A DNA stretch of 64,000 nucleotides from Methanoregula boonei 6A8 (GCF_000017625.1 NC_009712.1:124001-188000), one strand, 5' to 3'; counted from the first letter of the stretch, positions 34,645 to 44,099 are shown. Numbers and translations: made by a program. The notes: generated from the letters alone by a model not told the origin.

Positions 34645-35844
34645 ATGCAGGTTCCCGCACGCGAACTTACTTCCCGGCTTGCCCGGTTCCGGGCAGAGAT
34701 GGACCTCCGCTCGCCCGGCTGGTCGCTTGCCGCCATCACCGAAAGGATCAACCTGTACTATTTTACCGGCACCATCCAGGATGGCCTGCTCCTTATTCCC
34801 CGGGGTGGCGATGCCGTGTTCTGGGTGCGGAAAAGCTTCGAGCGGGCGCAGTGCGAATCGCTCTTTCCTGATATCCGGCCCATGAAGAGTTACCGGGACG
34901 CAGCCGCGGCAACCCGCCCGGTACAAGGGCCGGCGTACCTGGAGCTCGATTCTGTTACGCTCGCACAGTACGGGCGGATGCAGAAACATTTTGCCTTTTC
35001 CGCCCCCCCGCTCGCGCTTGATGCGCAGGTGGCCGCAGTCCGGGCAGTAAAAAGCCAGTACGAGCTTTCTCTCATGGAAAAGGCCGGGAAGATCCACCGG
35101 CACGTGTTTGAGGATTGCATCCCGGATCTCCTGGTCGAAGGCATGGATGAGATTGAATTTGGCACCCGGCTCTATTCGCTCATGATGCAGGAGGGCCACC
35201 AGGGAATTGTCCGGTTCCGGATGTTTAACGAGATGCTTCTTGGCCAGGTTGGTTTTGGGGTAAGCACGATCACGCCCACGTGTGTGGATACACCCGGGGG
35301 GATCTCCGGGCTCCACCCTGCCATCCCGCTGATGGGAAACCGGGAGAAAAAACTTAACAAAGGCGATCTCGTGGTGGTTGATACCGGCTGCGGGGTCGAA
35401 GGCTACCATACCGACAAGACCATGAACTATATGTTCGGGAAGGCGATTCCCGACGCGGCCATCAAGGTTCACGAGAAGTGTGTTGCGGTGCAGGATGAGG
35501 TGGCGTCAATGTTGAAACCGGGTGCTGTACCTTCAGAGATCTATGCCACGGTGGTGGCCGGCCTCTCCCCGGAATTTAAGGACGGGTTCATGGGATTTGG
35601 ACAGAACACCGTGAAGTTCCTTGGCCACGGCATCGGGCTTGAGATTGACGAGAGCCCGGTCATTGCGCCGGGTTTTGACGAACCCCTGCAGGAAGGGATG
35701 GTTTTTGCAATCGAGCCAAAGAAAGGAATTGCCGGCCTTGGCCTGGTCGGGATCGAGAACACTTTTGTTGTGACCCCGCAGGGTGGCCGGTCCCTGACCG
35801 GCAACAACCGCGGATTAATCCCGGTCGGATTTTTGACCGGGTAA
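34645..35844 (+). CDS. M24 family metallopeptidase (Xaa-Pro aminopeptidase-like)
   Basis: A 399-residue pita-bread-fold enzyme. An N-terminal creatinase-like domain (about 1-135) is followed by the M24 domain, with the dinuclear metal ligands Asp in VVVDTGCG, Asp in YHTDKT, His in LGHGIGLE, Glu in AIEPKKG and Glu in GIENTF. It would remove an N-terminal residue before proline, acting in peptide turnover; proline dipeptidase is an alternative. Starts 80 bases after the kinase gene, so it is probably a separate transcript. Confidence 0.9.
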   Translation: MQVPARELTSRLARFRAEMDLRSPGWSLAAITERINLYYFTGTIQDGLLLIPRGGDAVFWVRKSFERAQCESLFPDIRPMKSYRDAAAATRPVQGPAYLELDSVTLAQYGRMQKHFAFSAPPLALDAQVAAVRAVKSQYELSLMEKAGKIHRHVFEDCIPDLLVEGMDEIEFGTRLYSLMMQEGHQGIVRFRMFNEMLLGQVGFGVSTITPTCVDTPGGISGLHPAIPLMGNREKKLNKGDLVVVDTGCGVEGYHTDKTMNYMFGKAIPDAAIKVHEKCVAVQDEVASMLKPGAVPSEIYATVVAGLSPEFKDGFMGFGQNTVKFLGHGIGLEIDESPVIAPGFDEPLQEGMVFAIEPKKGIAGLGLVGIENTFVVTPQGGRSLTGNNRGLIPVGFLTG

Positions 35845-35869
35845 AAAAGATCGGGCTCCGATCACACAA

Positions 35870-36802
35870 TTACGTGCTCTGCCAGCGCAGGCAGTATTTT
35901 TGGATCCGGTCAAAGAAGAACATCAGTACGATCACGACCACGGCAATAAGGATGATGCCGGCAATCACCTTGTCGTAGTTGGCAAAGTCGTGGTTGTACT
36001 GGATGTACCACCCCAGGCCGGAGGTTGCTGCAATCATCTCTGCCACGGTCAGGGTGATAAACGACATGATAAGTGCAATGAATGCCCCGGAGAAGATCGA
36101 GGGCAGTGCTCCGGGGAAGAGCACTTTTCGTAGGATATCCCGCTCCGAGAGGCCCAGGGTCTTTGCCGAGTTTATCAGTCTCCGGTCAATGGAGAATACC
36201 CCATAGACCGAGCCCACAAGGATCGGCCAGAACGCACCAATGAAGATAAGGAAGATCGATGATGTGGCAAATGTGGGGAGGAGCACGATCGTATACGGGA
36301 GGTACGCGGTCGGGGGAATGGGCGAGACCGCCTTTGCGATGGGGTAGGCCACGTCAAAGAGCCGTTTTTTCCACCCGAGGTACAGCCCGATCGGTATCGC
36401 GGTTGCTAGGGCAAGGGCGTACCCGGCGCCAAGGAGCGCAAGTGAGTTTACAAGCCCTGTAAGCATCAGGGAGTAATCTGCCCCAAATACCGCAAAGACC
36501 TTGGCCGGCCCGGGAAAGAGCAGGGGATCGAGCAGCACGAGTTTCCCGAATGCTATTTCCCAGATCAGGAGCCCGGTGCTCACCACCAGAAAGAGATCGC
36601 CCACAGTCACGGCCTTTTCCGGGTACACGAAGAGTCCCGCGACAAAGGCAGCGAGCAGGAAAACAATCACTCCGACAAAGACGATATTGCTGGAGATTGC
36701 CTGCTGCGGTGCATCGGGGACGAGGGTGGCGAGCGCAAGTGTTGCGACAAGCAGCACGACCGCTGCTGTACCGGTCGGTGTGAGACGGAGGGGCAGGCTC
36801 AT
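35870..36802 (-). CDS. ABC transporter permease, NitT/TauT type
   Basis: A 310-residue permease with about seven or eight helices and the BPD permease signature EAA-like loop near SAKTLGLSERDILRKVLFPGALP (residues 215-237, in two parts). It resembles SsuC/TauC-like permeases of nitrate, sulfonate, taurine or pyrimidine-precursor importers. It overlaps the ATPase gene by four bases. Together with the binding protein at 40070-41173 it should form an importer; the substrate is not readable from the sequence. Confidence 0.9.
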   Translation of the reverse strand: MSLPLRLTPTGTAAVVLLVATLALATLVPDAPQQAISSNIVFVGVIVFLLAAFVAGLFVYPEKAVTVGDLFLVVSTGLLIWEIAFGKLVLLDPLLFPGPAKVFAVFGADYSLMLTGLVNSLALLGAGYALALATAIPIGLYLGWKKRLFDVAYPIAKAVSPIPPTAYLPYTIVLLPTFATSSIFLIFIGAFWPILVGSVYGVFSIDRRLINSAKTLGLSERDILRKVLFPGALPSIFSGAFIALIMSFITLTVAEMIAATSGLGWYIQYNHDFANYDKVIAGIILIAVVVIVLMFFFDRIQKYCLRWQST

Positions 36803-37626
36803 GCCGGTGTCCCCCCGGCAACCGGCTCTTCGAGCTGGCGATCGAGGTCATCAAGCATCTCGCAGTAGAGTACCGAGAGAAGATGGGACTTGAGCGCAAG
36901 GTACTCGGGCTGTGCCCCCAGTGTCTTCCTGCACCGCGGGCGTTCAAACGGGATCTCGATCACTTCCTTGATCCTGCCCGGGGAAGGAGACATGATCGCG
37001 ATCCGGTCCGAGAGGAGTAATGCTTCATCCACGTCATGGGTGACAAAGAGCACGGTCTTCCTCTTCTCCCCCCGGGTCCAGAGCCGGAGCAAAAGATCCT
37101 GCATATAGATCCGGTTGAGGGAATCAAGGGCCCCGAAGGGCTCATCCATCAAAAACACCTTCGGGTCTAAGGAGAACATCCGCGCGATCGAGATCCGCTG
37201 CCTCATCCCGCCGGACAGGGTGTTGGGGTACGCGTTGCGGAATTTTTCCAGGCCGACCAGTTTCAGGAACCGCTCTGCCTCGGCATCGAACGAATCCGGA
37301 TCCCTTTTCCCGTTGGCGTGCTCAATGGCAAACCGGAGGTTCTCAAACGCGGTCATCCAGGGAAAGAGCGAGTAGTCCTGGAACACGGTTCCCCGGTCTG
37401 TCCCGGGCCCGGTCACCGGCTGGTCATCGATGAGGACTCGGCCGGTGGTCGGGGCCCGCAGCCCCGAGACAACGTCGATGATCGTGCTCTTGCCACAGCC
37501 CGAGGGCCCGATAAGCGAGATAAACTCACCCTCCCGGATGTGCAGGCAGACCTTGTTGAGCGCCTCGTGGTTGCTGCCGTTGAGGCCGAACACCATGCTG
37601 ATATCCTGCAGTTCGATTGTTGCCAT
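36799..37626 (-). CDS. ABC transporter ATPase, NitT/TauT type
   Basis: A 275-residue ATPase energising the permease next to it. Walker A is GPSGCGKST near residues 40-48, the Q-loop VFQDYSLFPWM near residue 81, the signature LSGGMRQR near residue 136, Walker B VFLMDEPFGALD and the H-loop VTHDVDEA. ATG 37626 has GGAGG upstream; a longer frame adds residues outside the family. The leader of about 250-280 bases is unusual. A copy of this gene's 5' end survives at 39924-40013. Confidence 0.93.
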   Translation of the reverse strand: MATIELQDISMVFGLNGSNHEALNKVCLHIREGEFISLIGPSGCGKSTIIDVVSGLRAPTTGRVLIDDQPVTGPGTDRGTVFQDYSLFPWMTAFENLRFAIEHANGKRDPDSFDAEAERFLKLVGLEKFRNAYPNTLSGGMRQRISIARMFSLDPKVFLMDEPFGALDSLNRIYMQDLLLRLWTRGEKRKTVLFVTHDVDEALLLSDRIAIMSPSPGRIKEVIEIPFERPRCRKTLGAQPEYLALKSHLLSVLYCEMLDDLDRQLEEPVAGGTPA

Positions 37627-38067
37627 AAAACCTCCTTTGCATCGCTGGCCCGGAAAAACACGATTCTTTTTAGGAAATGCAGGTACTGGCGTACACACGG
37701 AGTCCTGTTCCCGTAACAACAGTAACCTGTTTTTGTCGGGTCTTTTTGGGGACCGGAAATATCATTTTCCCCGGTCATTCCCTTCTGGTCTTCCGGTCGT
37801 TTTTCTCCCCCCCCCCCTTCGCAGAGGGAGGCAGGTGGTCCGAAAACACGTCCCTGCAGTTGCCGGCCGGCTTGTATTACAGATATAAATCGCAAAAAAA
37901 CAAATTTATACGCTGATAATTGAGCAATCCTTGGCGCGATTCTTCATTTTCCGGGAATTTGAGGCAAAATTTGCCCCTTTGTGCAGAGCACGGCGTTAAG
38001 ATATCCGGCACTTCATGCAAAATGTCCCTGCTATTCATAAGGGATCTGGCAGGCCGGAAAAACAGTA
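37627..38067. other. Long leader/intergenic region with C11 tract and hairpin
   Basis: No gene seen. On the minus strand a TATA-like box (TATAAATT, about 37903-37910) could start a transcript with a 5' leader of some 250 bases before the ATPase ATG. The leader includes a run of eleven C on the plus strand (about 37807-37817) and an inverted repeat GACCGG...CCGGTC (37751-37776). A regulatory RNA or simple slippage tract is possible; I do not recognise a known riboswitch. Confidence 0.4.
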
Positions 38068-38733
38068 TCAGGGGGTCTTTTCTGTCAGACCGCCCCGCTC
38101 CATCCGCAACACTCTGGAAGCATATGCGGCAAGGTCGGGATTATGCGTCACCATCACAATCGTTGTCCCGGCCGCATGGATCCCGGCAAAGAGTTCCATG
38201 ATCTCCCTTTCTGTTTCAACATCCAGATCTGCTGTGGGTTCATCGGCAAGGATCAGCGCCGGCTGGTTTACGAGCGCCCGGGCGATGGCAACCCGTTTGA
38301 GCTCCCCTCCCGAGAGGTATGCCGGGGAGGCATCCTCTTTCCCGGAAAGGCCCACCCGGTCAAGCAGAGCGCGGGCGGCATCCGCATTGGCCGGGTGCCC
38401 CGCGAGGGACTGGGGGAGGGTGACATTCTCAAGAGCCGACAGCGCAGATAACAGACCCGGGAACTGGAAGACAAATCCTATTGTCTTTGACCTGAACGCG
38501 GAGGATTCGTCATCGTCCATCTGGCTGATCTCCCGGCCGTTAATCTTCACGCTCCCGGCAGTGGGCCGGGTAAGGCCCCCGAGAATGTTTAAGAGCGTGG
38601 TCTTCCCTGAACCCGAACGGCCGGTGATGAGGACAAATTCTCCCTTCTCGCTGGAAAATGAAAGACCGTCAAAGAGCCGGAACTCCTTACGGCCGGCAGG
38701 GTAGGTCTTTACAAGGCCGGATACCTCGATCAT
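38068..38733 (-). CDS. ABC transporter ATPase, LolD/MacB type
   Basis: A 221-residue ATPase: Walker A GRSGSGKTT near residues 38-46, Q-loop FVFQFPGLLSALSALENV, signature LSGGELKR, Walker B LILADEPTADLD and the His of MVTHNPD. The layout is that of LolD/MacB/FtsE-like ATPases that drive mechanotransmission rather than import. It overlaps the FtsX-like permease gene by four bases, with which it forms one module. Confidence 0.92.
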   Translation of the reverse strand: MIEVSGLVKTYPAGRKEFRLFDGLSFSSEKGEFVLITGRSGSGKTTLLNILGGLTRPTAGSVKINGREISQMDDDESSAFRSKTIGFVFQFPGLLSALSALENVTLPQSLAGHPANADAARALLDRVGLSGKEDASPAYLSGGELKRVAIARALVNQPALILADEPTADLDVETEREIMELFAGIHAAGTTIVMVTHNPDLAAYASRVLRMERGGLTEKTP

Positions 38734-39917
38734 AATTCACCACTCCTCATTGCCAGATAGGGTTCTGTCCGTGCCGCATGGAGCGCCGGGATGACTGCAG
38801 CAGCAACCCCGATTGCCGCAGTCACGATAATCGTTGTCAGGGCGAGCGTGGCAAATTCCCCGGTTGCCGGGAGAGCAAGGGGGATCCCAAGGGAGGATGC
38901 GATGTACTGTTCAGAGAGCAGGAGCCCCCCCAGTGAGGCAAGGACACCAGTGATCCCCCCGGCAAGTGCCAGCACCAGGGACTCCCCGAGGATGAGGGAG
39001 AAGATCCTCTTTTTTGTTGCCCCGAGAGCACGAAGGATTCCGATCTCCCGCATACGCTCGTTTGCCGCCATCAGCGAGATAATTGCGATCAGGGGTAGCG
39101 ATACAAGGATGGCAACCAGCGCCGCGAGATCCAGCAGTTTCACTGTCGCGTCCAGCTGTGTGGCAACCGTGCTTACCAGAGACTGCGGGGTGAGTACTTT
39201 GACACCGGGAACCTGTTCGGTGATCCTTTCAGCCACCAGTGCTGCCTGTGACGGGTCCTGCACCTTTACGAGTACTACCGAGATATCGTTGTCGGGAAGG
39301 GCGAACATCTCCTCTGCGTAAAACTCTGACAGGTGTGCCATCATCCGTGCGTCATCCTCCCGGATAAAGACAGAGAAATCGACGCCGGTCCCGGTCGGTT
39401 CGAGCCGGCCGGCCACAACGTACGGCTGGCCGTAGTAGTAATTCGTTGACCCGATATCCCCGGCAAGACCGCTCCCGAGGATGACCTCGCCATGTCCAAG
39501 CGGCTTTTGCTGATGCTCAGAAAGCCAGGGCGTGATCGTGAAGTCCCGGTCAGGATCGAACGCGATTATCTGGACAAGCGGGGAATCGTGGTTATCCGGA
39601 TTGGTGCCGAAATAAGACTGCGGGGCTGCCTGTGCCACGCCACTCACGTTACTGACCTCGTCAAGGACGGACCGGTCAAAGAAGAAGGTGGAGGGCTCCC
39701 CGCGCAGGAGGACATCCTCGCTCTCCGAGGTGTACTGTGCTGGGACAACAACGAGGTCAGCGCCGAGCCGGGAGAGTTCCTGGTGGATGCTGCCGGTAGC
39801 CCCCGCCATCAGCACGTGGCCCAGGAAGATGCTTGCGGCGATGAATGCAAAACAGACAAAGAGCGCGCCGTTCCTCACGGGGCGGTAGGCTATATTCTTT
39901 CCAATCAGTCGTATCAT
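38730..39917 (-). CDS. FtsX-like permease (MacB/LolE type)
   Basis: A 395-residue membrane protein with one N-terminal helix, a periplasmic-type domain of about 230 residues and three C-terminal helices with the conserved cytoplasmic loop EIGILRALGATKKRIF near residues 295-310. It should extract or translocate a lipid, lipoprotein or peptide at the outer face together with the ATPase downstream. Its ATG lies just seven bases downstream of the stop of an ABC-ATPase relic. Confidence 0.9.
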   Translation of the reverse strand: MIRLIGKNIAYRPVRNGALFVCFAFIAASIFLGHVLMAGATGSIHQELSRLGADLVVVPAQYTSESEDVLLRGEPSTFFFDRSVLDEVSNVSGVAQAAPQSYFGTNPDNHDSPLVQIIAFDPDRDFTITPWLSEHQQKPLGHGEVILGSGLAGDIGSTNYYYGQPYVVAGRLEPTGTGVDFSVFIREDDARMMAHLSEFYAEEMFALPDNDISVVLVKVQDPSQAALVAERITEQVPGVKVLTPQSLVSTVATQLDATVKLLDLAALVAILVSLPLIAIISLMAANERMREIGILRALGATKKRIFSLILGESLVLALAGGITGVLASLGGLLLSEQYIASSLGIPLALPATGEFATLALTTIIVTAAIGVAAAVIPALHAARTEPYLAMRSGEL

Positions 39918-39923
39918 TGTGAG

Positions 39924-40013
39924 TCAGCCCGGGAAGACCCTGTTGAGCGCTCCGTGGCTGCTGCCATTGAGGCCAAACACACTCCCGATATTCTGCAATT
40001 CGATCGTTGCCTT
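39924..40013 (-). pseudogene. Relic of an ABC ATPase 5' end
   Basis: On the minus strand it translates to ATIELQNIGSVFGLNGSSHG.. then ALNRV and a stop. The intact ATPase at 37626 begins ATIELQDISMVFGLNGSNHE.. then ALNKV. The relic lost its start (ATG is AAG at 40011-40013) and ends after about 29 codons, before Walker A. It sits between the binding-protein gene and the inserted FtsX/LolD module, exactly where the ATPase gene would be expected. Confidence 0.75.
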
Positions 40014-40069
40014 CCACACATTTTTGGTTCACCTTACTGCGACCGTAAAAAAAAGAGTATTCTTTCGTT

Positions 40070-41173
40070 TTATCCATCCTGAGTCTGGTATATGGCTTCC
40101 TGTTGTGCATAGAACGGATCAGACGGGTTTTCTTTGGCGAGTTCATCCAGTGCCTGTTTATATACCGATGTGTCGACGTGATCATCAATATTAACCGTCG
40201 TATTGATGTAGTTCATGTTTTTCATCATCGCGTAGACATTGTCAATAGCGTGGAGATTGGGATCCGGAGAGTTGTAGGTCTCATTGTCGGTCATGGCATC
40301 CTGCAGAACCGATCTGTTCACCGGGACGTATTTTCCAACGATATCAACGGATGCATTCGGATTTTGTTTCAGCCACTCATACGACTCGATGAGTGCTCTT
40401 TCGAATTTGACATACGTGTCGCGGTTGGCATTAAGGTTGTCTGTCAGCACCGCGATACGGCAGCAGGGGTGATTTGGATAGAAATCCCCGGTATAAAGAA
40501 CCACGGTGAATCCCTCGGTTTCAGACTGCTCCATGTAGGGTGTCCAGACCATCCCGGCATCAGCTTTACCGGACTTGACTGCGTCAAGAACGAGTTGCGG
40601 GTTTGCAAGTTCTACGATCGTAACGTCCGTTGTTAAGTTGAGACCCGCCTTGGTTAAGGCATCACGGAAATGAATATCACCAGTTGATGCCCTGACCGTT
40701 GCGATGGTCTTACCTTTAAACACTGTCAGATCGCTGAACTTTGTAAGGTTCTGATACTGGTCGGCCTTGTCCGATGTAACAACAAGGCCTGCGGCATCGC
40801 CGTCAAGACCCCCGATGATCGTCTCGTTATACCCTTTCGAGATATAGATCAGCGGCACGAGACCAAAGCCACCTACATCGATCTTCTTTGAAATAATGGC
40901 ATTTGTTCCCTCAGCACTGTTCTGGAACTGGACGAGATTGACATTCAGCCCCTCTTTTTCAAAGTACCCCTTTTCCTGAGCAATAAAGATAATCGCGTGA
41001 CCGTTGTTGGGCAGGTATCCCACGTTGAGTGGCTGGAGTTGTTGCTGTGCAGGAGAGGAGGATACAACAGGGGTGTTTGCCGTGTTCGATCCGCTAAAGG
41101 CATAGAATGCCACCACCGCAACGGCGATGATCACAACAGCTGCAATGATATACGTGTACTCTTTCTTTACCAT
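40070..41173 (-). CDS. ABC transporter substrate-binding protein, NitT/TauT type
   Basis: A 367-residue protein with a hydrophobic N-terminal segment (TYIIAAVVIIAVAVVAFYAF) acting as signal anchor, a Ser/Thr/Gln linker, then an NMT1/SsuA-like binding fold beginning LNVGYLPNNGHAIIF and FEKEGLNVNLVQFQNSAEG. It delivers a small anionic or aromatic substrate to the permease; the ligand is not identifiable here. The start ATG 41173 is chosen because the anchor begins there. Its cognate ATPase and permease lie 3.5 kb further on, beyond the inserted LolDE-type module. Confidence 0.88.
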   Translation of the reverse strand: MVKKEYTYIIAAVVIIAVAVVAFYAFSGSNTANTPVVSSSPAQQQLQPLNVGYLPNNGHAIIFIAQEKGYFEKEGLNVNLVQFQNSAEGTNAIISKKIDVGGFGLVPLIYISKGYNETIIGGLDGDAAGLVVTSDKADQYQNLTKFSDLTVFKGKTIATVRASTGDIHFRDALTKAGLNLTTDVTIVELANPQLVLDAVKSGKADAGMVWTPYMEQSETEGFTVVLYTGDFYPNHPCCRIAVLTDNLNANRDTYVKFERALIESYEWLKQNPNASVDIVGKYVPVNRSVLQDAMTDNETYNSPDPNLHAIDNVYAMMKNMNYINTTVNIDDHVDTSVYKQALDELAKENPSDPFYAQQEAIYQTQDG

Positions 41174-41504
41174 GTTAGTTACTCTCTCTGGCCCCCGGCC
41201 CGGTGGGTGGCGGTGCGAAAAAGGCACACACCTTCCTGTGGTATGCTTTTTTCGAAAGTCGGATATTGTCCCGCCCCCTTTTGTCCCGCGCTCTTTTTTT
41301 ACCTAAAGAGCCTCTTCTAAAGGGGTGAAAACTCCCGCAACAGGCCGCACACCGGGTATTTCAGCCGTCCAAGTTTTTTGAGGGAAAATAATAAAAACAC
41401 GGATGTAGAAGCCAAACCTGCCGAAGAGATCCAAATACCGGAAAATCGCGGCAATACTTTCTCAAATATTTTGGATTATATCATTTTGAGAAGACTTTTT
41501 AGAT

Positions 41505-42707
41505 GTGGCAAGGATCATCTCATCAGCAACCCCTCCCCGACCGGGTACTTCCCGTACCCCGGTGCGGCCGCTTTCTGTTTCCCGTGCTGACAGATTTACT
41601 GAGTCCGTCATCCGCGAGATGACCCGGCTCTCCCTGCAGTACGGTGCGGTTAACCTTGCACAAGGATTCCCGGACTTTCCCTGCCCGGATGAACTCAAAG
41701 CCGCTGCGTGCCAGGCCATCAACGCTGACATCAACCAGTACGCAATCACCTGGGGGGCACCCGAGCTCCGCGAGGAACTCTCCCGCCGGGTGAAAGCCTA
41801 CAACGGTATGGAGTTTGATCCGGCAACCGGTGTCACGGTCACCTGCGGCTCGACCGAGGCAATGCTTGCCTCGCTCATGGCGGTGATCCGGCCCGGCGAG
41901 GAAGTGGTGGTGCCCGAACCGTTCTACGAGAACTACGGCCCCGACACGATCCTCTCCGGCGCCGTGCCCCGGTATGTCTCCCTTGGCGACGATTTCTCGA
42001 TCGACGAGGAGGCATGGAAGGAGGCATTCAGCAAAAAGACCCGCGCAGTCGTGATCAACACGCCCAACAACCCGACGGGGAAAGTCTTCTCGAAAAAGGA
42101 ACTCTCGTTTATTGCCGACCTCTGTGTTGAGAACAACGCGATCGCGATCACCGATGAGATCTACGAGCATATCCTGTACGACAGGAAAAAACACGTTTCA
42201 ATCGGCTCTCTCCCCGAAATGCAGGACCGGACGATCACCCTCGGGAGCTTCTCCAAGACCTACAGTGTGACCGGCTGGCGGGTCGGGTACGCGCTTGCCC
42301 ACCCCGAACTTACCGGGCGGATCCGCAAGATCCACGATTTCTTGACCGTGGGCGCCCCGGCACCGCTCCAGCAGGCCTGTGCCGCTGCACTGCGCCTGCC
42401 CGAATCCTATTACCGGGAGCTTGCCGAAAGTTACGACAGAAAACGCCGGATCCTCTTTGCGGGCCTCAAAAAAGCCGGGTTCTCCTGCACGCTCCCTGAG
42501 GGGGCGTACTACATCTTCACTGACATCTCCGAATTCGGGAAGACCGATGTGGAGTTTGCCCGTCACCTTGTGCAGACTGCCGGGGTTGCCGCAGTCCCGG
42601 GAAGCTCGTTCTACCACACCGGTGGAGAAACAAAACTCCGGTTTACGTTCTCGAAAAAAGACGAGACCCTGCAGGAGGCCTGCAGGCGCCTCGAAACGAT
42701 CGCATAA
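41505..42707 (+). CDS. PLP-dependent aminotransferase, class I/II
   Basis: A 400-residue fold-type I aminotransferase. The family block YGAVNLAQGFPDFPCP is near residues 46-61, the substrate-arginine region NTPNNPTGKVFS near 187, Asp in AITDEIYEH near 213, and the PLP lysine Lys251 in SFSKTYSVTGWRVGYA. This subgroup includes kynurenine/aromatic and aspartate-type transaminases. There is no in-frame ATG before residue 39; GTG 41505 is used. It is 18 bases from the CoA ligase gene, so its likely partner is an aromatic 2-oxo acid. Confidence 0.87.
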   Translation: MARIISSATPPRPGTSRTPVRPLSVSRADRFTESVIREMTRLSLQYGAVNLAQGFPDFPCPDELKAAACQAINADINQYAITWGAPELREELSRRVKAYNGMEFDPATGVTVTCGSTEAMLASLMAVIRPGEEVVVPEPFYENYGPDTILSGAVPRYVSLGDDFSIDEEAWKEAFSKKTRAVVINTPNNPTGKVFSKKELSFIADLCVENNAIAITDEIYEHILYDRKKHVSIGSLPEMQDRTITLGSFSKTYSVTGWRVGYALAHPELTGRIRKIHDFLTVGAPAPLQQACAAALRLPESYYRELAESYDRKRRILFAGLKKAGFSCTLPEGAYYIFTDISEFGKTDVEFARHLVQTAGVAAVPGSSFYHTGGETKLRFTFSKKDETLQEACRRLETIA

Positions 42708-42725
42708 CAACAACATGGTGCTCTC

Positions 42726-44027
42726 ATGACTGAAAAAAAATACTGGGACAAGGAAATAGAGACCATGCCCCGTGACAAGCTGGAGAAATACCAGCTCAGG
42801 CTGCTCAAGAATGAAATTGCCTTTGCCCGCAAGGGATCGGCATTTTACAAGAAATACCTCCCGGATATCACCCTCAAATCGATCGACGATATCCAAAAAC
42901 TCCCGTTTGTGACCAAGCAGATCATCCGGGAGCGCCAGCAGGCAAAAGAGCCCTTTGGTGACATGGTTGCGGTCCCGGAAGAAGAGATCGTGTACATCTC
43001 TGCATCGAGCGGCTCGACCGGTGTCCCGACCGCTTCGCCGTTTACCGCACAGGACTTCGATGACTTCATCGACTGCCAGGCCCGGCTCTTCTGGAGAAGC
43101 GGGATGCGCCCGAAGGACCGGTACATCCATGCCCTGAACTTCTCGCTTTTCATTGGCGGGCCGTGCGTGCTTGGCGCACAGAGACTGGGGGCACTTGCCA
43201 TCCACGCGGGCTCGATCCCCTCGGAACGCCTGCTCAACTTTGTCAGGCAGTTCAAGCCCAACTGGACCTGGACTACGCCGTCCTATGCGTGGTACCTGGG
43301 TGAGACCGCAAAAAATGCCGACCTCAACCCGGCAAAGGACTTGAGCCTGCGCAATTTCATCTGCTCGGGCGAGCCCGGCGGCGGGATCAAGGAGACCCGG
43401 GAGAACATCGAGGCGCTCTGGGGCGCAAACCTGTACGAATATTATGGCCTCTCGGATATCTTTGGGGCCTGCGCCGGGTCGTGCACGGAGAAGTCCGGGA
43501 TCCATATCGAAGAGGATCACATGATAGTCGAGGTCCTTGACCTCAAGACCGGGGAGCCGGTCGGGGAAGGGGAGCGTGGCGAGATGGTGCTCACCACCTT
43601 AAAGAAGCGCGCCCGCCCGCTCATCCGGTTCCGGACCGGGGATATCGTCACGTACACTGACGAGAAATGCAACTGCGGCCGGACCCACAAGCGCCTGTCC
43701 GGTGTCCACGGGAGGACCGATGACATGCTCATCATCAAAGGTGTGAATGTCTTCCCCAGCGACGTCGAGGCAGTGGTCCGGAGCCTGGACTTTTTGACCG
43801 GCGAGTACCGCCTGATCGTTGACCGTGAGAAACACCTCGATACTCTCGCCATCGAAGTCGAGAACACGAAAAAGACGATCCCCGAGGTCCAGGATATCCT
43901 TGCTACCGCAATTAAGGCCCGGCTCGGTGTGAAGGCTGATATCATCGTCCACAAGCCCGGCACGCTCCCCCGCGAGACCCACAAGGCAAAGAGGATTATC
44001 GACAAGAGAACCAAGGTCTGGGGATAA
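42726..44027 (+). CDS. Phenylacetate-CoA ligase-like AMP-forming ligase
   Basis: A 433-residue adenylate-forming enzyme of the PaaK family, activating an aryl acid with ATP and CoA. Visible are the P-loop-like SASSGSTGVPT near residues 93-103, the adenine site YEYYGLSD near 238, the RTGD motif in FRTGDI near 304 and the C-terminal lid with GRTDDMLIIKGVNVFPSD near 331-348. Substrate could be phenylacetate, indoleacetate or 4-hydroxyphenylacetate. Neighbours (aminotransferase and 2-oxoacid oxidoreductase) support an aryl-acid assimilation role. Confidence 0.92.
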   Translation: MTEKKYWDKEIETMPRDKLEKYQLRLLKNEIAFARKGSAFYKKYLPDITLKSIDDIQKLPFVTKQIIRERQQAKEPFGDMVAVPEEEIVYISASSGSTGVPTASPFTAQDFDDFIDCQARLFWRSGMRPKDRYIHALNFSLFIGGPCVLGAQRLGALAIHAGSIPSERLLNFVRQFKPNWTWTTPSYAWYLGETAKNADLNPAKDLSLRNFICSGEPGGGIKETRENIEALWGANLYEYYGLSDIFGACAGSCTEKSGIHIEEDHMIVEVLDLKTGEPVGEGERGEMVLTTLKKRARPLIRFRTGDIVTYTDEKCNCGRTHKRLSGVHGRTDDMLIIKGVNVFPSDVEAVVRSLDFLTGEYRLIVDREKHLDTLAIEVENTKKTIPEVQDILATAIKARLGVKADIIVHKPGTLPRETHKAKRIIDKRTKVWG

Positions 44028-44090
44028 TCCCCATGCTTCTCCCGGGCCGGGAGAACTGCCGGTGCCGGCCCGGGGAGAAAAATCCCGGTC

Positions 44091-44099
44091 TTTTTTTTT
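44091..44099 (+). terminator. T-tract terminator
   Basis: Nine T after a GC-rich stretch follow the CoA-ligase stop (44027). A weak inverted repeat of GCCGG elements precedes it. It may separate the ligase transcript from the oxidoreductase operon. Confidence 0.4.

Noticed and set aside
42198-43520. Long open frame on the minus strand across the aminotransferase and CoA ligase
   Set aside because: Antisense to two genes with clear catalytic motifs; composition is that of a GC-rich shadow frame.
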